From the NCBI GenBank assembly GCA_029204225.1, contig CM055111.1, positions 2,816,029-2,880,028 of the forward strand: a stretch of 64,000 nucleotides of DNA, in the 5' to 3' direction. The position numbers and the translations under genes are program-made. Below, piece after piece: positions 23,160-35,646 of the stretch; position 1 is the stretch's first letter, and each line of letters begins with the position of its first letter. This DNA is from Diphasiastrum complanatum (Eukaryota; Streptophyta; Lycopodiopsida; Lycopodiales; Lycopodiaceae). The notes beneath the pieces were generated by a model. It searched no databases. It saw nothing but the letters and a program-made list of their open reading frames with translations, and was not told the DNA's origin.

Positions 23160-24480
23160 GCGAAAAATGAGCTATCTTGGTCATGGACATCAAATTTGAT
23201 CTATCATGTGTAATGTGATTCAATGCAACTGATAGAGAGTCTGACTGAATCAATCTGAATGTACTACACTTGATATTGGTTTAATTTGATCACTCAATTA
23301 GCCATGCCAAGTGGTAGACAATAGTTTTGGCTATCTCAAGTGATAGGGACCAATTCTATCCATGAGAGATCGAACTCGAGTAATTGGAATGTTCTAACAT
23401 TGAGATTGGTTCAGTTTAGTTACTCGATGATCTATGTCCAATGATAAGGACAAAAATCACAGCATAAGCATCAAACATGAGCTATTTCAACCGATGTACA
23501 TGAATGTCCTACACTCGAGATTCCTCTAATTTAAACACTCAATGTCGAGTGATGATTGACGAGGAATAAAATTGAGACTTCTTTCATGTATGCATCATAT
23601 TGAAGTTATGTCAAATGATAAACATCAACTTTCGACTATCTCAAATAGTAGGGACCAGTTTCATCGACAATGGATCAAACTTGAGTAATTTGAATGTTAT
23701 AAATTTAAGATCACTCGAGTTTGATCACTCAATGAACCATGTGGAATATTAAGACCAAAATTGCAAGCTACTATGAGTGACAAACATCAAATTGTGCCAT
23801 CTCAAGTGGTAGACATCTAATTTGATCAAATACAATCTATTAGATCAAACATGAGCTACCTCAAGTGATAAACATCATACTTGAGCTATTCATTTTTTGC
23901 AGGCTTGTAATTCTCTGAATTCAATCATGCTATGACAAATCTTCAATGACAAGGGCTAAAATTGAGCTATCTCGAGATAGATTTGAACTTTGAACTATCT
24001 CATGACATAGAGGTCAATTCCATCGACCAATCAAAATTGACTGATCTCAGTATTAGTCAATTTTGATCATTCGATGCATGTAGGATCAGATTCAAGCCAT
24101 TTGAATTTTCTGTTGACCACTCAGTGGGTAATATTGAGTGATAAGGTCCAAAATCTCTCTATCGTGAGTGATACTAGACATCAACTTTGAGCTATGTTCT
24201 CAAACTTAATCACTTTATGAGAAATCTAGAGTGACAAGCACCACCAATGAACTTTTTCCCTAAGATGCATAGTGAATTTCAATTATGTTGTGTGATAGGG
24301 ATAAATTTCATTGACAAGGGCTTGAAGTCGAGCTATCTTAATGTCCTAGAGTTGGAATAGGTTGAGTTTGATTACTTGATGAGCCATGTCAGATGACAAG
24401 TCGCAAAGTAGCACGTTAGCATCAAATTTTGGCTTTTCCGAGTGGCACCAAATTTGATCTATTTAAGTTTTGTAAGCTCA
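23160..24480. repeat. Diverged satellite, about 295-bp period, block 1
   Basis: The same phrases recur in the same order: CTCAAGTGATAGGGACCAA, then 'atggatcaaacttgag', 'gaatgtcctaaa', GATCACTCGATGAGCCATG. Equivalent points fall near 23350, 23650, 24012 and 24300, about 290-360 bp apart. Copies are only loosely alike, so the array is old. CAAGTGAT-type octamers occur several times per unit. No coding. Confidence 0.8.
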
Positions 24481-24987
24481 ACATAACTCAAAGTCTCTAT
24501 TGGTCAGTATCTTATAGTAGCTATAATTCTTTTACCCAGTCTCAGTTGCATGATCACCTCACTTTCATTCAATTGATTTCTCCCATACAGTTTCCCTGAC
24601 TCTCTTTGAGTTTCCCCCTAAAAGTGACTTAGATTTCGTTAGAAGATGCCTTTAGTATCCACAAGTGTATACTCAAGTCCAATGTACTAGGGCTTTTTGA
24701 GAAAGTGCCATTACAAGGGCATAATCACGTTAGATATTTATTCATGATCACGAGATTTGCGTCATAAACTTTATCCTTTCGTCAATAGGAACAACTCACA
24801 ATTATGTTGCAACATCCAGCAGTTCGTGGCGGATCAATCTTTTAGGCAGATTAATCTGGACCAGGTGGCACAGCGCATTTCCTGTCAACGTTGTGGGTGC
24901 AAGCTAGATTGATAGTCCACCTACTTTTGTTCAGATTCACCATCAATTTGTCATCTCACTTGCTAATTGTCCATGAAGTTTATCAGA

Positions 24988-24990
<3 letters not shown>
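24481..24990. other. No gene seen
   Basis: Transition out of the satellite. No motif recognised. Confidence 0.4.

Positions 24991-25034
<44 letters not shown>
24991..25034. repeat. (GA)22 microsatellite
   Basis: Uninterrupted GA dinucleotide run of 44 bp. A much longer run of the same motif lies at 28740. Confidence 0.97.
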
Positions 25035-25037
<3 letters not shown>

Positions 25038-26878
25038 TCACGTAGTTCCTCTTGACAAAGCAAGAGTAAACCCTTTGAAGTCTTTCTTCATAAACCAACA
25101 AGGTACAGTATAGCTGAAAAGTAAAATACAGCCACTGTAAAGCACCATAATGCATAACCACTCTCAAAACATCCAGCTGATACCTACCACCATCCCACAA
25201 CACAAAACCGCACGAGTTAGTATAGTGGGGAAGACATGTGTCATAGTTGAGCATTAGTTGTTATCCATGTCCAAAAGAAGTTATACTACTTAATAGCATA
25301 AATAGCATTTTAAATCATCGTCCAGTCTTCCCAAACGTAAAGAAAGTTTTTTTAGCGATAGGTCAAGCCCTGCCATTACCGTATCAAGGCGAGTGCCATG
25401 CTCAGTTTTTGGGCATTGGTCTTTTGTTTAAAGCATAAGTATGAATAGTTTTTGTATATCACTAAAAGAAATGGTGTGGACACGTTTGCAGGTGTTAGAG
25501 AAAATCCATGCCATGCTAACCCTGGTGACTCAAAAAAATGTCACACACTACTGTCCATACTCCTGAGCAGATCCATGCTTTCCAATTGTATCTCACCATA
25601 ATCTGATATGACAACTGAATGGGTAATACATTTGTAAAAGCCATGATTGAATAGTGTAGTTTTAAATAAACTTGCGTTTATCGTAGATCCGTATTCAACC
25701 TGTGGTTTTTAAGACCTTGTTTTGGATAGGTTATATCTTATTAGTGAGGTTTTTGTGGTTTTTACAAGGTATTAAAGTAGATCCGTGCCATTCTAATCCT
25801 TTTCTAACAACCGTTTATCTTACGCAAATCCATGTTGTCCAAGATAATTTGAAAAACAAACCTTGTTACAGGATGACATAGGTGTAATCATTATCAGAGT
25901 TGTTACATCGTTTACGAATTGGTAGAATCTAAATAGGTAAAAAAAAGACGTATTTCAGCAATTAGAATTATTACTAGTCAACGAGAATTGAATATATTTG
26001 TAAAGAGACACTTTCCCTTCTGAGCGTAAGTGGTGTATGCAGAGTCTAAAATTTGTTTCGAGAACTCATACATGGATGATCGTAGATGTGTTTTCTTGTG
26101 AACATGCCATGTTAATCCTTCGAGTACTCTTGCCTTCTTTAGAATCAAATCATTCGTAATGTTATTGTCACATAATGTGAAAACAGAACTCCACATATTA
26201 AAGAAAGCCTTTTATTGATCGCTTACATCAATCAGGAGCAAATGGTTTTATGTGCATACCTATGTAGACGCTTATAGTATTATGGTTCAAAATCAAACCT
26301 AATCGAAAAAGAAGGTCATAGTAATATTTGATGCTACAAGAAGCGTTTGTTATATCTATTAGTGATTGATCATACTAGTATTTTCTTTGAAATAGCAACC
26401 AGTCAATAGCATGATAGCAGTCAGGTTAAATCATGAGATTTACTAATTAGAACCAAAACATGCAAGTATCTGAGTTGTAACTTTTCTATGATAAAATGAA
26501 AATAGAGCAACTCCATCTCTGGACTTTGTACATAACCTTTCGTTACTCATAAAACAACCGAACAGTCATGCTATCCTTTGAAGGATAGTAGTGATCATTG
26601 TGTACTATAGTTAACAAAACAAGTTATCATCCTTTCATATCTATAATAAAGAGTTTGAATATAAGCAACCATTTGTAGAGCAAGAAAGTGCTTCATCGCT
26701 AGTCATTCAGATCAAAGCTAGCTTCTGAAACTACACACAATATGTGATGCATGTCCATCACTATCATGCGCAAAAAATCTATGTGGAAGATAGCTTTGGT
26801 ACATCGCGGACAGCATACCATTCATACCCATTTTGCAAGTACACAACTTAAGAGGGTTCATTGTTGGACAGCGGACCG
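25035..26878. other. No gene seen
   Basis: Non-coding with scattered short frames. The right end (about 26750-26878) may belong to the Penelope-like relic, because the words GGACAGC and CATCGC recur in the repeat that follows. Confidence 0.45.
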
Positions 26879-27178
26879 TATATTGTCAAATGATTCATAC
26901 TATACTGAGCATGCTTCCTTGGACAGCAAACAATATTTATGATAAAAAACCATGAAAACATAAGTGTGATCCCTCGTTGATCCATCGCTAGACAATGGAT
27001 CAACACCATCATATTTATCACTCAAAAAAGGTTGATATCATTCATATAATATAAAGAGATGAAGGCGAAGATATGAAATGAGCAAAACCATATACCGTAA
27101 AGCAGAAAAGGATGACTTCACGCCATGTAGGGGCCATTCTCTGTCATGAGTGGATTTCCAAACCTTCTCCCCACCGCA
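26879..27178 (-). repeat. Flanking direct repeat, copy 1 (pLTR-like)
   Basis: About 300 bp, roughly 90% identical by eye to 28235-28537 in the same orientation. Both start TATATTGTCAAATGATTC and end around CCAAACCTTCTCC. On the minus strand this copy begins at the 3' end of the reverse transcriptase relic and the other lies upstream of it. That is the arrangement of pseudo-LTRs in tandem Penelope-like copies. Confidence 0.85.
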
Positions 27179-28110
27179 TCATAGGCTATTAATGAAGCTA
27201 ATGTCATCAATGTATCTAAACGAGTGACAAAAATCACTCATACCTGTTCTGAGCTCTAACTTGGCTAGTCTCTTAATAAATTGAGCTTCAAAGAACACAA
27301 GACACCAGCTACACCATGTAGGTGAGCATGAAAAACCCATTGGTATACCATGAATCTGTCTCCAAGTTTTGTTTCCTAATCTGACAATACAATTGTCTAT
27401 TAAGAAGGCATTCCCACAATCATAAGAGGTCTTTATCGATATTGTACTATCCCTCAGACTTTTTATTAGCCCATGACCACTTAAAGACTTCTCTTTCCTG
27501 TTCCCACATGAAACTCAGGAGCATCTTATTAGAATGTTTGAAAGCATAAGTAATAGATTTATTCATGATAGTATTCAACCCATTAGTGCCATCTAAAGGT
27601 ATGTTTTCATATCATTTAGAAATATCCGCAACCCATACATTGGTAATCTTTGATGGTAGATTGAGATAAAAATCAATAGAGGACTCGCATTGCCAAAATA
27701 AGCATGTATCCACATTTAGAATACCCTTGTATGTTTTCACCTTAAGGCCTGCCCCTTCCTTGAGGAACGGTGACAACATACCAAGAGCTCCTGTTAGGAA
27801 TTTTGCGAGTCTAGTAAAGCAACAATCATGCACATTGGTGATCCATCTAAAAGATTCCTTGTGGACTTTGTAAGTACATAGTAAATACGACAAAGAGTCG
27901 TTTACCAAGAAGATGTTGCATAAGAAACCGGTTAGTTTTTCCATTACATATGTGATAGCTTCCGTAACTGAGTTTTCTTAATCATTAGGAAAGGGGCTGA
28001 AGTTAGGACTGTTAAGTCTATCTAGGGCAAGCTTGGGATTGTTGAGCTTAAAATTGCCCATTCTTTTGCTTGTGTTCTGAAAGTATTTATCTTGGAGTGT
28101 GAAAAAGCTT
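27150..28110 (-). pseudogene. Penelope/TERT-type reverse transcriptase relic
   Basis: Minus strand, starting near 28110. Blocks in order: ITYVMEKLTGFL; CTYKVHKESFRWITNVHDCC; FLTGALGMLSPFL; SSIDFYLNLPSKITNVWVAD; then ISK, a stop, YENIPLDG (motif A region); AFKHSNKMLL; a frame change; TSYDCGNAFLIDNCIVRLG; WRQIHGIPMGFSCSPTW (motif B); EAQFIKRLAKLELR; and FRYIDDISFINS (motif C, Y-I-D-D). The GIPMG-CSP block followed by FRYIDD is typical of Penelope-like and related TERT-like reverse transcriptases, not of copia, gypsy or LINE enzymes. At least two stops and one frame change disable it. A GIY-YIG nuclease was not seen. Family placement among Penelope subgroups (Chlamys/Naiad, Dryad and others) is inference. 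Confidence 0.72.
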
Positions 28111-28234
28111 GGTCATTTCAGAAGGCATTCTATCTCACATATGTTTTCAGCATCTCCCAGGTATATTGTCAAACACGTATATATTTTCATGTACTATCTG
28201 AAAACATATGCTGAAAACACGTTCTATCTCACCT

Positions 28235-28537
28235 ATATTGTCAAATGATTCCTACTATACTGAGCATGCTTCCTCACCGGTCCATCGCTAGACAACGAAC
28301 AATATTTATGATAAAAAAGCCATGAAAACATAAGTGTGATCCATCGCTGGATAGTGGACCAACACTATCATATTTATCACTAAAAAAGGTTGATATCATT
28401 CATATATTGTAAAGAGATGAAGGCAAAGATATGAAATGAGCAAAACCACATATCGTAAAGCAGAAAAGGATGACTTCAAGCTAGGTAGGGCGCATTATCT
28501 GTCATGAGTGGATTTCCAAACCTTCTCCACACTGCAT
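28235..28537 (-). repeat. Flanking direct repeat, copy 2 (pLTR-like)
   Basis: Upstream partner of 26879-27178. Just outside, at 28130-28225, is an inverted pair CATATGTTTTCAGCA / TGCTGAAAACATATG and an extra TATATTGTCAAA near 28161, suggesting rearrangement at this junction. Confidence 0.85.
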
Positions 28538-28737
28538 AGTAGGGAAAAATCCTTCGAAGACAACTGATATATAGTGATTCCGGAGGAAGCTTCTTGGAAG
28601 AGCCCTTTTAACCAAATTGGGTGGAAAACTATTTTTTGAAAAGTGCAATAAATGGTTGGGTTGGGAAAAATAGTTTAGGACCCTCGAATTGGATATATTT
28701 CTCGTGACTTGACCAAGGGTAAGATAAAGAAGAGTCC

Positions 28738-28916
<179 letters not shown>

Positions 28917-28999
28917 TAGTTCCAAACATTACTATGACATTAATCAACTGTCCTCAAGGACAAGTTTTTGTGCACACCCCCATCTCTTGTAGTCGAAGG

Positions 29000-31102
29000 A
29001 GACAAACTCGAGCTAAACTCAATGTTGGACAATAAGTATGAATCAAATTTGCCTTTCAAAGCAACGCAGACCAAAATTGACTTTTCTGATATGTACGCAT
29101 CATACTCCAACTGTCGCGGATGATCTACATCAAGTTTTAGCTACATGGAGTGATTTCTCAATGTGCTAAGCCGAGTGACGAGTGATTGGTACCAAAATCA
29201 AGCCATTTTAAATGTCTTGAAGTCAAAATTCTGCTAATTTCATCACTCAATGGACAATCATGAGTGATGAAGGCCAAAAATCCAACTACCTTGAATGCTA
29301 AGTAGCAACTTCGGGCTATCTCATGTGATAGGAATCAAATTCTATCAACAAGTCATGGAATGCGATCAATTTGGATATACTAAACTCGATGTTGGACAAT
29401 AAGGATGGATCGATGAGCCATGTAAAGTAACATGGACCAAAATTGACTTTTCTCATATGTATACATCATACTCAAACTGCCATGGGTTGTTGACATCAAA
29501 TTCAAGCCATCTTGTACGAGACAATTCCATCTATAAGGGTCAAAACGTATTGTCCCAAATTTTAGATTGATCAAGTCCAATCACTCAATCACTTTGATTA
29601 CTTCAACATCAAATCTAAAGTTACCTTGTGTGATAGGAGGTCCGAAGTCGACAAATCTTGATATACTGGACTTGAAATTGGTTGAGTCTAATCACTTGAT
29701 CAGCCATGTCAATTGATAAGCACCAAAATCACATGTTTGGCATCTAATTTGATATATGTTGAGTGATATTTGAGTGATAGGTACCAAATTTGAGTGACAA
29801 GGGCCAAAATGGGGCTATTTACTTTGATAGACATCTAGTTTGAGCTATCTCATGTGATGTTGGTCAATTATGATCACTCAATGAGCTATTTGAAGTGATA
29901 GACACCAAGATCAATTTGTCTCGCATGTAAGCATTGAATTCAAGTGACTTGAATGTTCTAAACTCATGATTCCACTAACTTGATCTCTCAATGGACAATA
30001 TCTAGCTATAATAAGGGCCAATATTGCAGTATTTCAAGTTGTCTATATTTTGAGTTATATCATGTGGTCCCTTGTCTATTCCATTGATAAGGGATAAAAA
30101 AATTATCCATGCACAATGAATTCCAGTTATCTCTTGTGATAGGGATAAATTTCATTGACAAGGGGTTGAAGTCGATCTATCTTAGTGTCCTAGACTTGGC
30201 ATTGGGTGACAAGCTGCAAAATCACACGTTAGGCATCAAATTTTGGCTTTCCTGAGTGATAGGCACCAAATTTGATCTATTTGAGTTTTGTAAGCTCAAC
30301 CTAAATCGGAGTCGGTCACTCTATTTTGCAACGTGGAGTGACAAGTGCCAAAATGGGATTGTTTACATTGATAGACATCAAATTTGAGTTATCTCATGTG
30401 ATGTTTGTCAACTATGATCATTCAATGGGCAATGTCAAGTGACAGGGACCAAAATCAGCATGTAAACATCATATTAAAGTTACTTGTTGTGCTAAACTTG
30501 TGATTCCTCTAACTGGATCTCTCAATGGACAATCTTGAGTGATAAGGGCCAACATTGTGCCATCTCAAATGATAGAAAACAATTTTGAATTATATTGTGT
30601 GGTACGGGTCAATTCCATTGATAAGGGATAAAAATAATCAATTTGAATGTACTAAACTCCATATTGGTCGATTTTGATCAGTCGATGATCTAAGTAAAGA
30701 GAAAGACATTGAATTTGGGCTATCCCAAGTGATAGGTACCAAATTTGAGCTTTTGCAATGTCTCAAAGTCAAAATGTTGCAAATTTCATCACTCCATGGA
30801 CAATCTCAAGTGAAAAAGGCCGAAAATTTAACTATCTTCAGTAATAGATAGCAAATTTGAGCTAGGTCATGTGATAGGAATCAAATATCATCAATAAATG
30901 GTGGAACTTGAGCAAAGTTGATGTACTAAACTTTATGTTGGACTATAAGGATGAGTTAATGAGCCATGTAAAGCAACGTGGACCAAAATTGACTTTTCTC
31001 ATATATGCACATCATACTCAAACTTTTCACGGCCTAATTCCATTGATAAGAGATAAAAAATAATCAATTTGAATGTAATGAACTGCATATTGGTCAATTT
31101 TG
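29000..31102. repeat. Diverged satellite, block 2
   Basis: Same phrase order as at 23.2 kb: CTCATGTGATAGG, 'ggaccaaaattgac', 'gcatcaaatttgag', ATTCCTCTAA/ACTTGATC, CTCAATGGACAATCT. Element C is inserted at its right end. Without the element the array reads straight from TTGGTCAATTTTG into ATCACTTGATGAGC. Confidence 0.8.
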
Positions 31103-31803
31103 TGTGAAAGTACTGTACCTTAGGACCATAAATGGATCTACAAAAGATCCACAAGAGTGATTGGATGCTTGCTTAACAATCTATCAAAAAACTAGACACA
31201 AAAAAGTTGATCTAGATTGGCAATTTGACAAACAACAAGCATTAACAATCAAAAGCATTGATAAACATTGAAATCCGAGCCCACACGTGTGTACTACAGG
31301 CTGTAGTACGGCCTTCAACCTGAGAAACAAGTAGAAATTGATTTGGTTTCATTTGGATCACAAAAACTCAATGTACATAGTGAACTAGCTTGAGATTGCC
31401 AATGAGCTCCAAAAATTTTCTATCTTCTCACTATGGAGAGAGGGAATACATAGCAAATTCGACTTCCTTCTTGAAGTTAGGTGGATTTCCAGCATGTAAT
31501 AAGTAAGTTAACTCACTCTCCTTGACCTAAAATGAAACCCTAGTCTATTTCCTAGAGTTATGCTTGGTAGGTAGCTAGTTGGTCAAATTTTCACCTTAAA
31601 CTTAGGTGTAGGTCCTATAAAGTAGGGATGACCACCAAATAGACATGACCAACTCTCTTGACTTGACCTAACCTACATTAGGATGGGTTTCCCATGTGGC
31701 ATCATGGCCTCACATGTGTGGGACCCACTTGTGTACACAATTTACACTATTCTACATGGTTTTTGATCAAGCTAGATTTGCCAATTTTTGGCAATTCTTC
31801 ACA
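31103..31803 (-). repeat. 3' LTR of element C
   Basis: 701 bp. CACACGTGTG at 31282-31291 is followed closely by GTACTACAGGCTGTAGTAC, a second inverted repeat. Differs from the B and A LTRs in overall sequence. Confidence 0.94.
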
Positions 31804-32013
31804 CTCCTCCTCAAATTTAGCTTGATCTACTTACAACTCTCTTGATAGATCAATGAAAGCTTTTAGAAGTGTCTAAAAAATCCAGCTACAAAGAAGGAAC
31901 TTTTGAAACTCCAATAGAGAATGATGTCCATGAAGGTTCTTTCACCACCTCTTAGAGGATCCCTTACAAGATGTTCCATAAATGTGTCTATATACATGTA
32001 GCACACTTCAAAA

Positions 32014-32703
32014 CTAAACATCATGCCAAGCCATGGATTCCAAGGCATTTTGTGCACTTGAAGATACATCAATTAAAATATTAAGTGCATAAATAATGTT
32101 GCCAAAGACAACTTGTCTTGCTTGATCCATATGATTGAGCCTAGATGGCTCCATCTTGATACTCAAGGTTCTTCTTGGAGTCCTCGGGTCTTGAGCTTGC
32201 TCCTCCACTTGACTTGACTCCAAAACATCAATGAATTGAATAATGTGTTGATCCAAAGGTGCTTCTTCAAGTTTACAAATCTTCCACTCTTGAAAGATCA
32301 CATTTCCACCATTGACAAATTCTTTGGTTGAAAACAAGTAGATTCTACAATCTCTACTTGAAGAGCAAAACACTACCATTATTCCTATCATTGAAATAGG
32401 ATAATCTTTGGTCCTTACATTGGAATGATCATGCTCAAAGCATGTGGACCCAAAGATTTCCAATACAAATGATGTTTCATCTTTTATGACACTATTCAAA
32501 CTATTACAAAAATAGTTATCCAATGAAATTGCTTTATCAACAACAAATGTAGATTTCAAAGCATCCCATTTCATTGTCTTGTCATACAAAGTAATAAACA
32601 CCATGAATTTTAAAGGTAAGAAACAAGTCAACTCATGTCTACTAATACTTTCCAAAAAGTATTCAAAGATAGTAGCACACTTGAATGGACAATTTGCATG
32701 CAA
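32014..32703 (-). pseudogene. Element C, remnant of integrase end and connector
   Basis: 229-codon frame. LKFMVFITLYDKTMKWDALK appears to be a distorted integrase core block; D35E residues cannot be assigned. SSSRDCRIYLFSTKEFVNGG resembles the integrase tail (usually KGYRxYxxxxxKhhxSRDVxF). TPRRTLSIKMEPSRLNH is the connector, and IDVSSSAQNALESMAWHDV leads towards the RT start, where the sequence ends. RT and RNase H are absent. Confidence 0.7.
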
Positions 32704-33551
32704 TTTGATGACTTGGACATTGTCATTAAGGACTCCCTTGGAACTCTCATGCTTTGAGGCTGATCCTCAAGATCTTCCTCCTTTTGATGCTCCTCCTCAA
32801 TGCGAGCAAGATCACACTTTGCCAAGATCTCCTCTTGAGTGATCTCCTCCTTTGCCAAGCTCATTCTTTTAAAACCAACACTAGCTTCTAACTTAAACAA
32901 TCTTCCATGTTTAAATCCCTTTGCAATGCAAACATCATTCTTCAAGATGAAGCAAACACCATGCTTAAAGTGGACATCCAAACCACTTTCTAAGAGTAGA
33001 CCAACACTAAGCATATTCTTGGTGATTGATGATACATAAAGGACATTTTCTATATCCATGCATTTTGAGGATTCTAGACACAAAGAGATGGTGCCAACAC
33101 CATCTATCCTACACTCTTCATCATTTGCAGTAAAGACAAACTTTTTAGCATCATTGAAAGAGTGTAAGGTTGAGAAAAAGTCCTTTTCACAAGACATGTG
33201 GGAGCTAGCCCCACTGTCGATCCACCAATTGTCTCTTGAATTGCTATTGCTTGTTGGTGAGGATGTAGATGCCATCAAGAATACATCTACTTCATCCTCC
33301 TCCTCCTCCTTTGCAAGGTTTCCTTGTTTGTCCTCCTCAACTTGTGCTCTTAGCCTCTTGTAGCATTCAGATGCATAATGCCCCTTCTTTCCACAAACGA
33401 AGCATTTTTGCTTTGACTTGTCCTTTGAGCTTGATGCATCATCCTCTTCTTTGGCCTCCTTTGGATGCTTCTTCTTTCCATTGGTCTTCTTTTTTCCCTT
33501 GAATGGGAAATTGGCTTTCTCATCACCATCCTGCAACGACAAGGAACTCAT
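32628..33551 (-). pseudogene. Element C, nucleocapsid knuckle and protease
   Basis: 307-codon frame. CCHC knuckle CFVCGKKGHYASEC lies near residues 50-63 and aspartic protease WWIDSGASSHM near 109-119. Protease-type sequence continues to about 230. It then jumps into an acidic connector-like stretch (EEEHQKEEDLEDQPQ) where the integrase zinc domain should be, marking an internal deletion. It overlaps the next frame to the left and is one frame off from the gag to the right. Confidence 0.85.
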
Positions 33552-34159
33552 CCTAGATTTTGCATGGTCCTACACTCTTCAGCCACTAATACACTGTGAA
33601 GTTTTTCTATAGTTGGCAAAGTGTCTTGGATGGCAAAACTTTGGACCAAATTTGCAAAGTCATCTCCTAGACCATTAAGGACAATTTGTACAAGCTCTCC
33701 ATCATGAATCTTCTCTCCAATGGAAGCCAACTCCCTACTTAGAGACTTGATTCTGAGTACATAATCCTGTGCACTCTCCTCACTTCTCCTCATGCTTTGC
33801 AAAATTTGATTTCTAAGCATAAGAACTCTAGAAGTGTTGCTATACTCATAGATTGATTTTAAAGACTCCCAAGCCTCTTTAGCATTAGTACAAGCTGATA
33901 CTTCTCTCAACAAATCATTGCTCACATTCATCTTCACACAATGAAGTGCAAGCCTAGATCTCTTCTTGTATCTAGCTAACTCATGTGCACCTAGAGGTTC
34001 ATCTTCATCTTCAATCAAGAACTCATAAAGGTCTTGGAGCACCAATAGTGACTCCATTCTAACCTTCCAAATAGCATAATTTGTAGAATTCAACCTCTCA
34101 CTAGCTTCTAGAAGGTATGCTCCAGCAGATCCCATCTTACTAGTGACTTCTACAAACAA
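33548..34159 (-). CDS. Element C gag N-terminal region
   Basis: 203 codons. AYLLEASERLNSTNYAIWKV is the usual copia gag opening, about 12 residues in. LHCVKMNVSNDLLREVSACT and SLKSIYEYSNTSRVLMLRNQ match gag of element B closely. The frame ends at a stop next to where the knuckle-protease frame starts, so a single frame change separates gag from protease. If translated alone it gives a capsid-like protein, which might matter for packaging in trans. Confidence 0.85.
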   Translation of the reverse strand: MFVEVTSKMGSAGAYLLEASERLNSTNYAIWKVRMESLLVLQDLYEFLIEDEDEPLGAHELARYKKRSRLALHCVKMNVSNDLLREVSACTNAKEAWESLKSIYEYSNTSRVLMLRNQILQSMRRSEESAQDYVLRIKSLSRELASIGEKIHDGELVQIVLNGLGDDFANLVQSFAIQDTLPTIEKLHSVLVAEECRTMQNLG

Positions 34160-34928
34160 GAAATAGATTTGATTGACTTGAAACTCACAAAGGTCTCACA
34201 CTTGCAGTGTTTCACTCAAATTTGATTTCTAATCCAACACATGGACTTATAATCACAGTTCTATCACTCCCTTACAAAGCTAGAATGAAGATAAGATGAA
34301 GTGAAAACTACTTTCAAACAAATCTTGCCAAGAAATGGATTTGATTGTCTCTAGAAACTCACTAAGGTATCTCTCTTGTAGTTTTTCACTCAAATTAGAT
34401 TTCTAATCCAACAAATGGACTTATAATCTCAGTTCTAGCACTCCCTCACAAAGTTGGAATGAAGATAAGATGATGTGAAATCTACTTACAATCAAATCTT
34501 GCCAATTTTGGCTATTTTTGGACAAAAAAATGACTTAATCTCTTTCTTCCTTCTTGGTGTACTTTCAAGACCTGTTTTTAACCTTAATAGGACTTTAACT
34601 CAGCCTAGATTAATTAGATTCCATGAAACAAATTCAAATCTAATCAATGGCAAATGATCTTGGTAGATTATCCTAGGATCTCCGCCAAAAATTACACCAA
34701 TAGCTCACAAATTGAATTTTTTTGGATCAAATGAATACCATGCATTAAATGCAGGCTCCGAGGTGCGCACACATGTGGACAGTACGGATTTGGACCCCTA
34801 CCAAGTTTGGGATCAAATCTCCTCACCAAAATTAAGATTCTAGCTTGCCCTCTCAAGACTAGTTTTTAGCACCAAAACTTGCTAAAAATGGATTTTCATT
34901 AGATCAATGGCTTATGCTCTTGTACTTG

Positions 34929-34940
34929 GCTCTGATACCA
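34929..34940 (-). other. Primer binding site of element C (tRNA-iMet)
   Basis: The minus strand reads TGGTATCAGAGC directly after the 5' LTR, as in element B. Confidence 0.93.
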
Positions 34941-35641
34941 TGTGAAAGTACTGTACTTTAGGACCATAAATGGATCTACAAAAGATCCACAAGAGTGATT
35001 GGATGCTTGCTTAACAATCTATCAAAAAACTAGACACAAAAAAGTTGATCTAGATTGGCAATTTGACAAACAACAAGCATTAACAATCAAAAGCATTGAT
35101 AAAAATTGAAATCCGAGCCCACACGTGTGTACTACAGGATGTAGTACGGCATTCAACCTGAGAAACAAGTAGAAATTGATTTGGTTTCATTTGGATCACA
35201 AAAACTCAATGTACATAGTGAACTAGCTTGAGATTGCCAATGAGCTCCAAAAATTTTCTATCTTCTCACTATGGAGAGAGGGAATACATAGCAAATTCGA
35301 CTTCCTTCTTGAAGTTAGGTGGATTTCCAGCATGTAATAAGGAAGTTAACTCACTCTCCTTGACCTAAAATGAAACCCTAGTCTATTTCCCAGAGTTATG
35401 CTTGGTAGGTAGCTAGTTGGTCAAATTTTCACCTTAAACTTAGGTGTAGGTCTTATAAAGTAGGGATGACCACCAAATAGACATGACCAACTCTCTTGAC
35501 TTGACCTAACCTACATTAGGATGGGTTTCCCATGTGGCATCATGGCCTCACATGTGTGGGACCCACTTGTGTACACAATTTACACCATTCTACATGGTTT
35601 TTGATCAAGCTAGATTTGCCAATTTTTGGCAATTCTTCACA
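34941..35641 (-). repeat. 5' LTR of element C
   Basis: 701 bp, partner of 31103-31803. CACACGTGTG lies at 35120-35129. Confidence 0.94.
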
Positions 35642-35646
35642 TTTTG

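Larger units (their letters stand above)
31103..35641 (-). mobile_element. Copia element C, complete ends but defective coding
   Basis: 4.54 kb. Both LTRs are 701 bp, with TG/CA ends and the target duplication TTTTG (31098-31102 and 35642-35646). PBS TGGTATCAGAGC is at 34929-34940 and a GAGGAGGAG purine tract follows the 3' LTR at 31804-31812 (both minus strand). By eye the LTRs differ at about eight positions (near 1%), so the insertion is recent. The internal region keeps gag and protease but lacks RT and RNase H and has rearranged integrase. It is non-autonomous. Confidence 0.94.

Noticed and set aside
26879-28537. Hammerhead ribozyme in the Penelope-like repeats
   Set aside because: I looked for CTGATGA with a following GAAA core on both strands and did not find a convincing pair.
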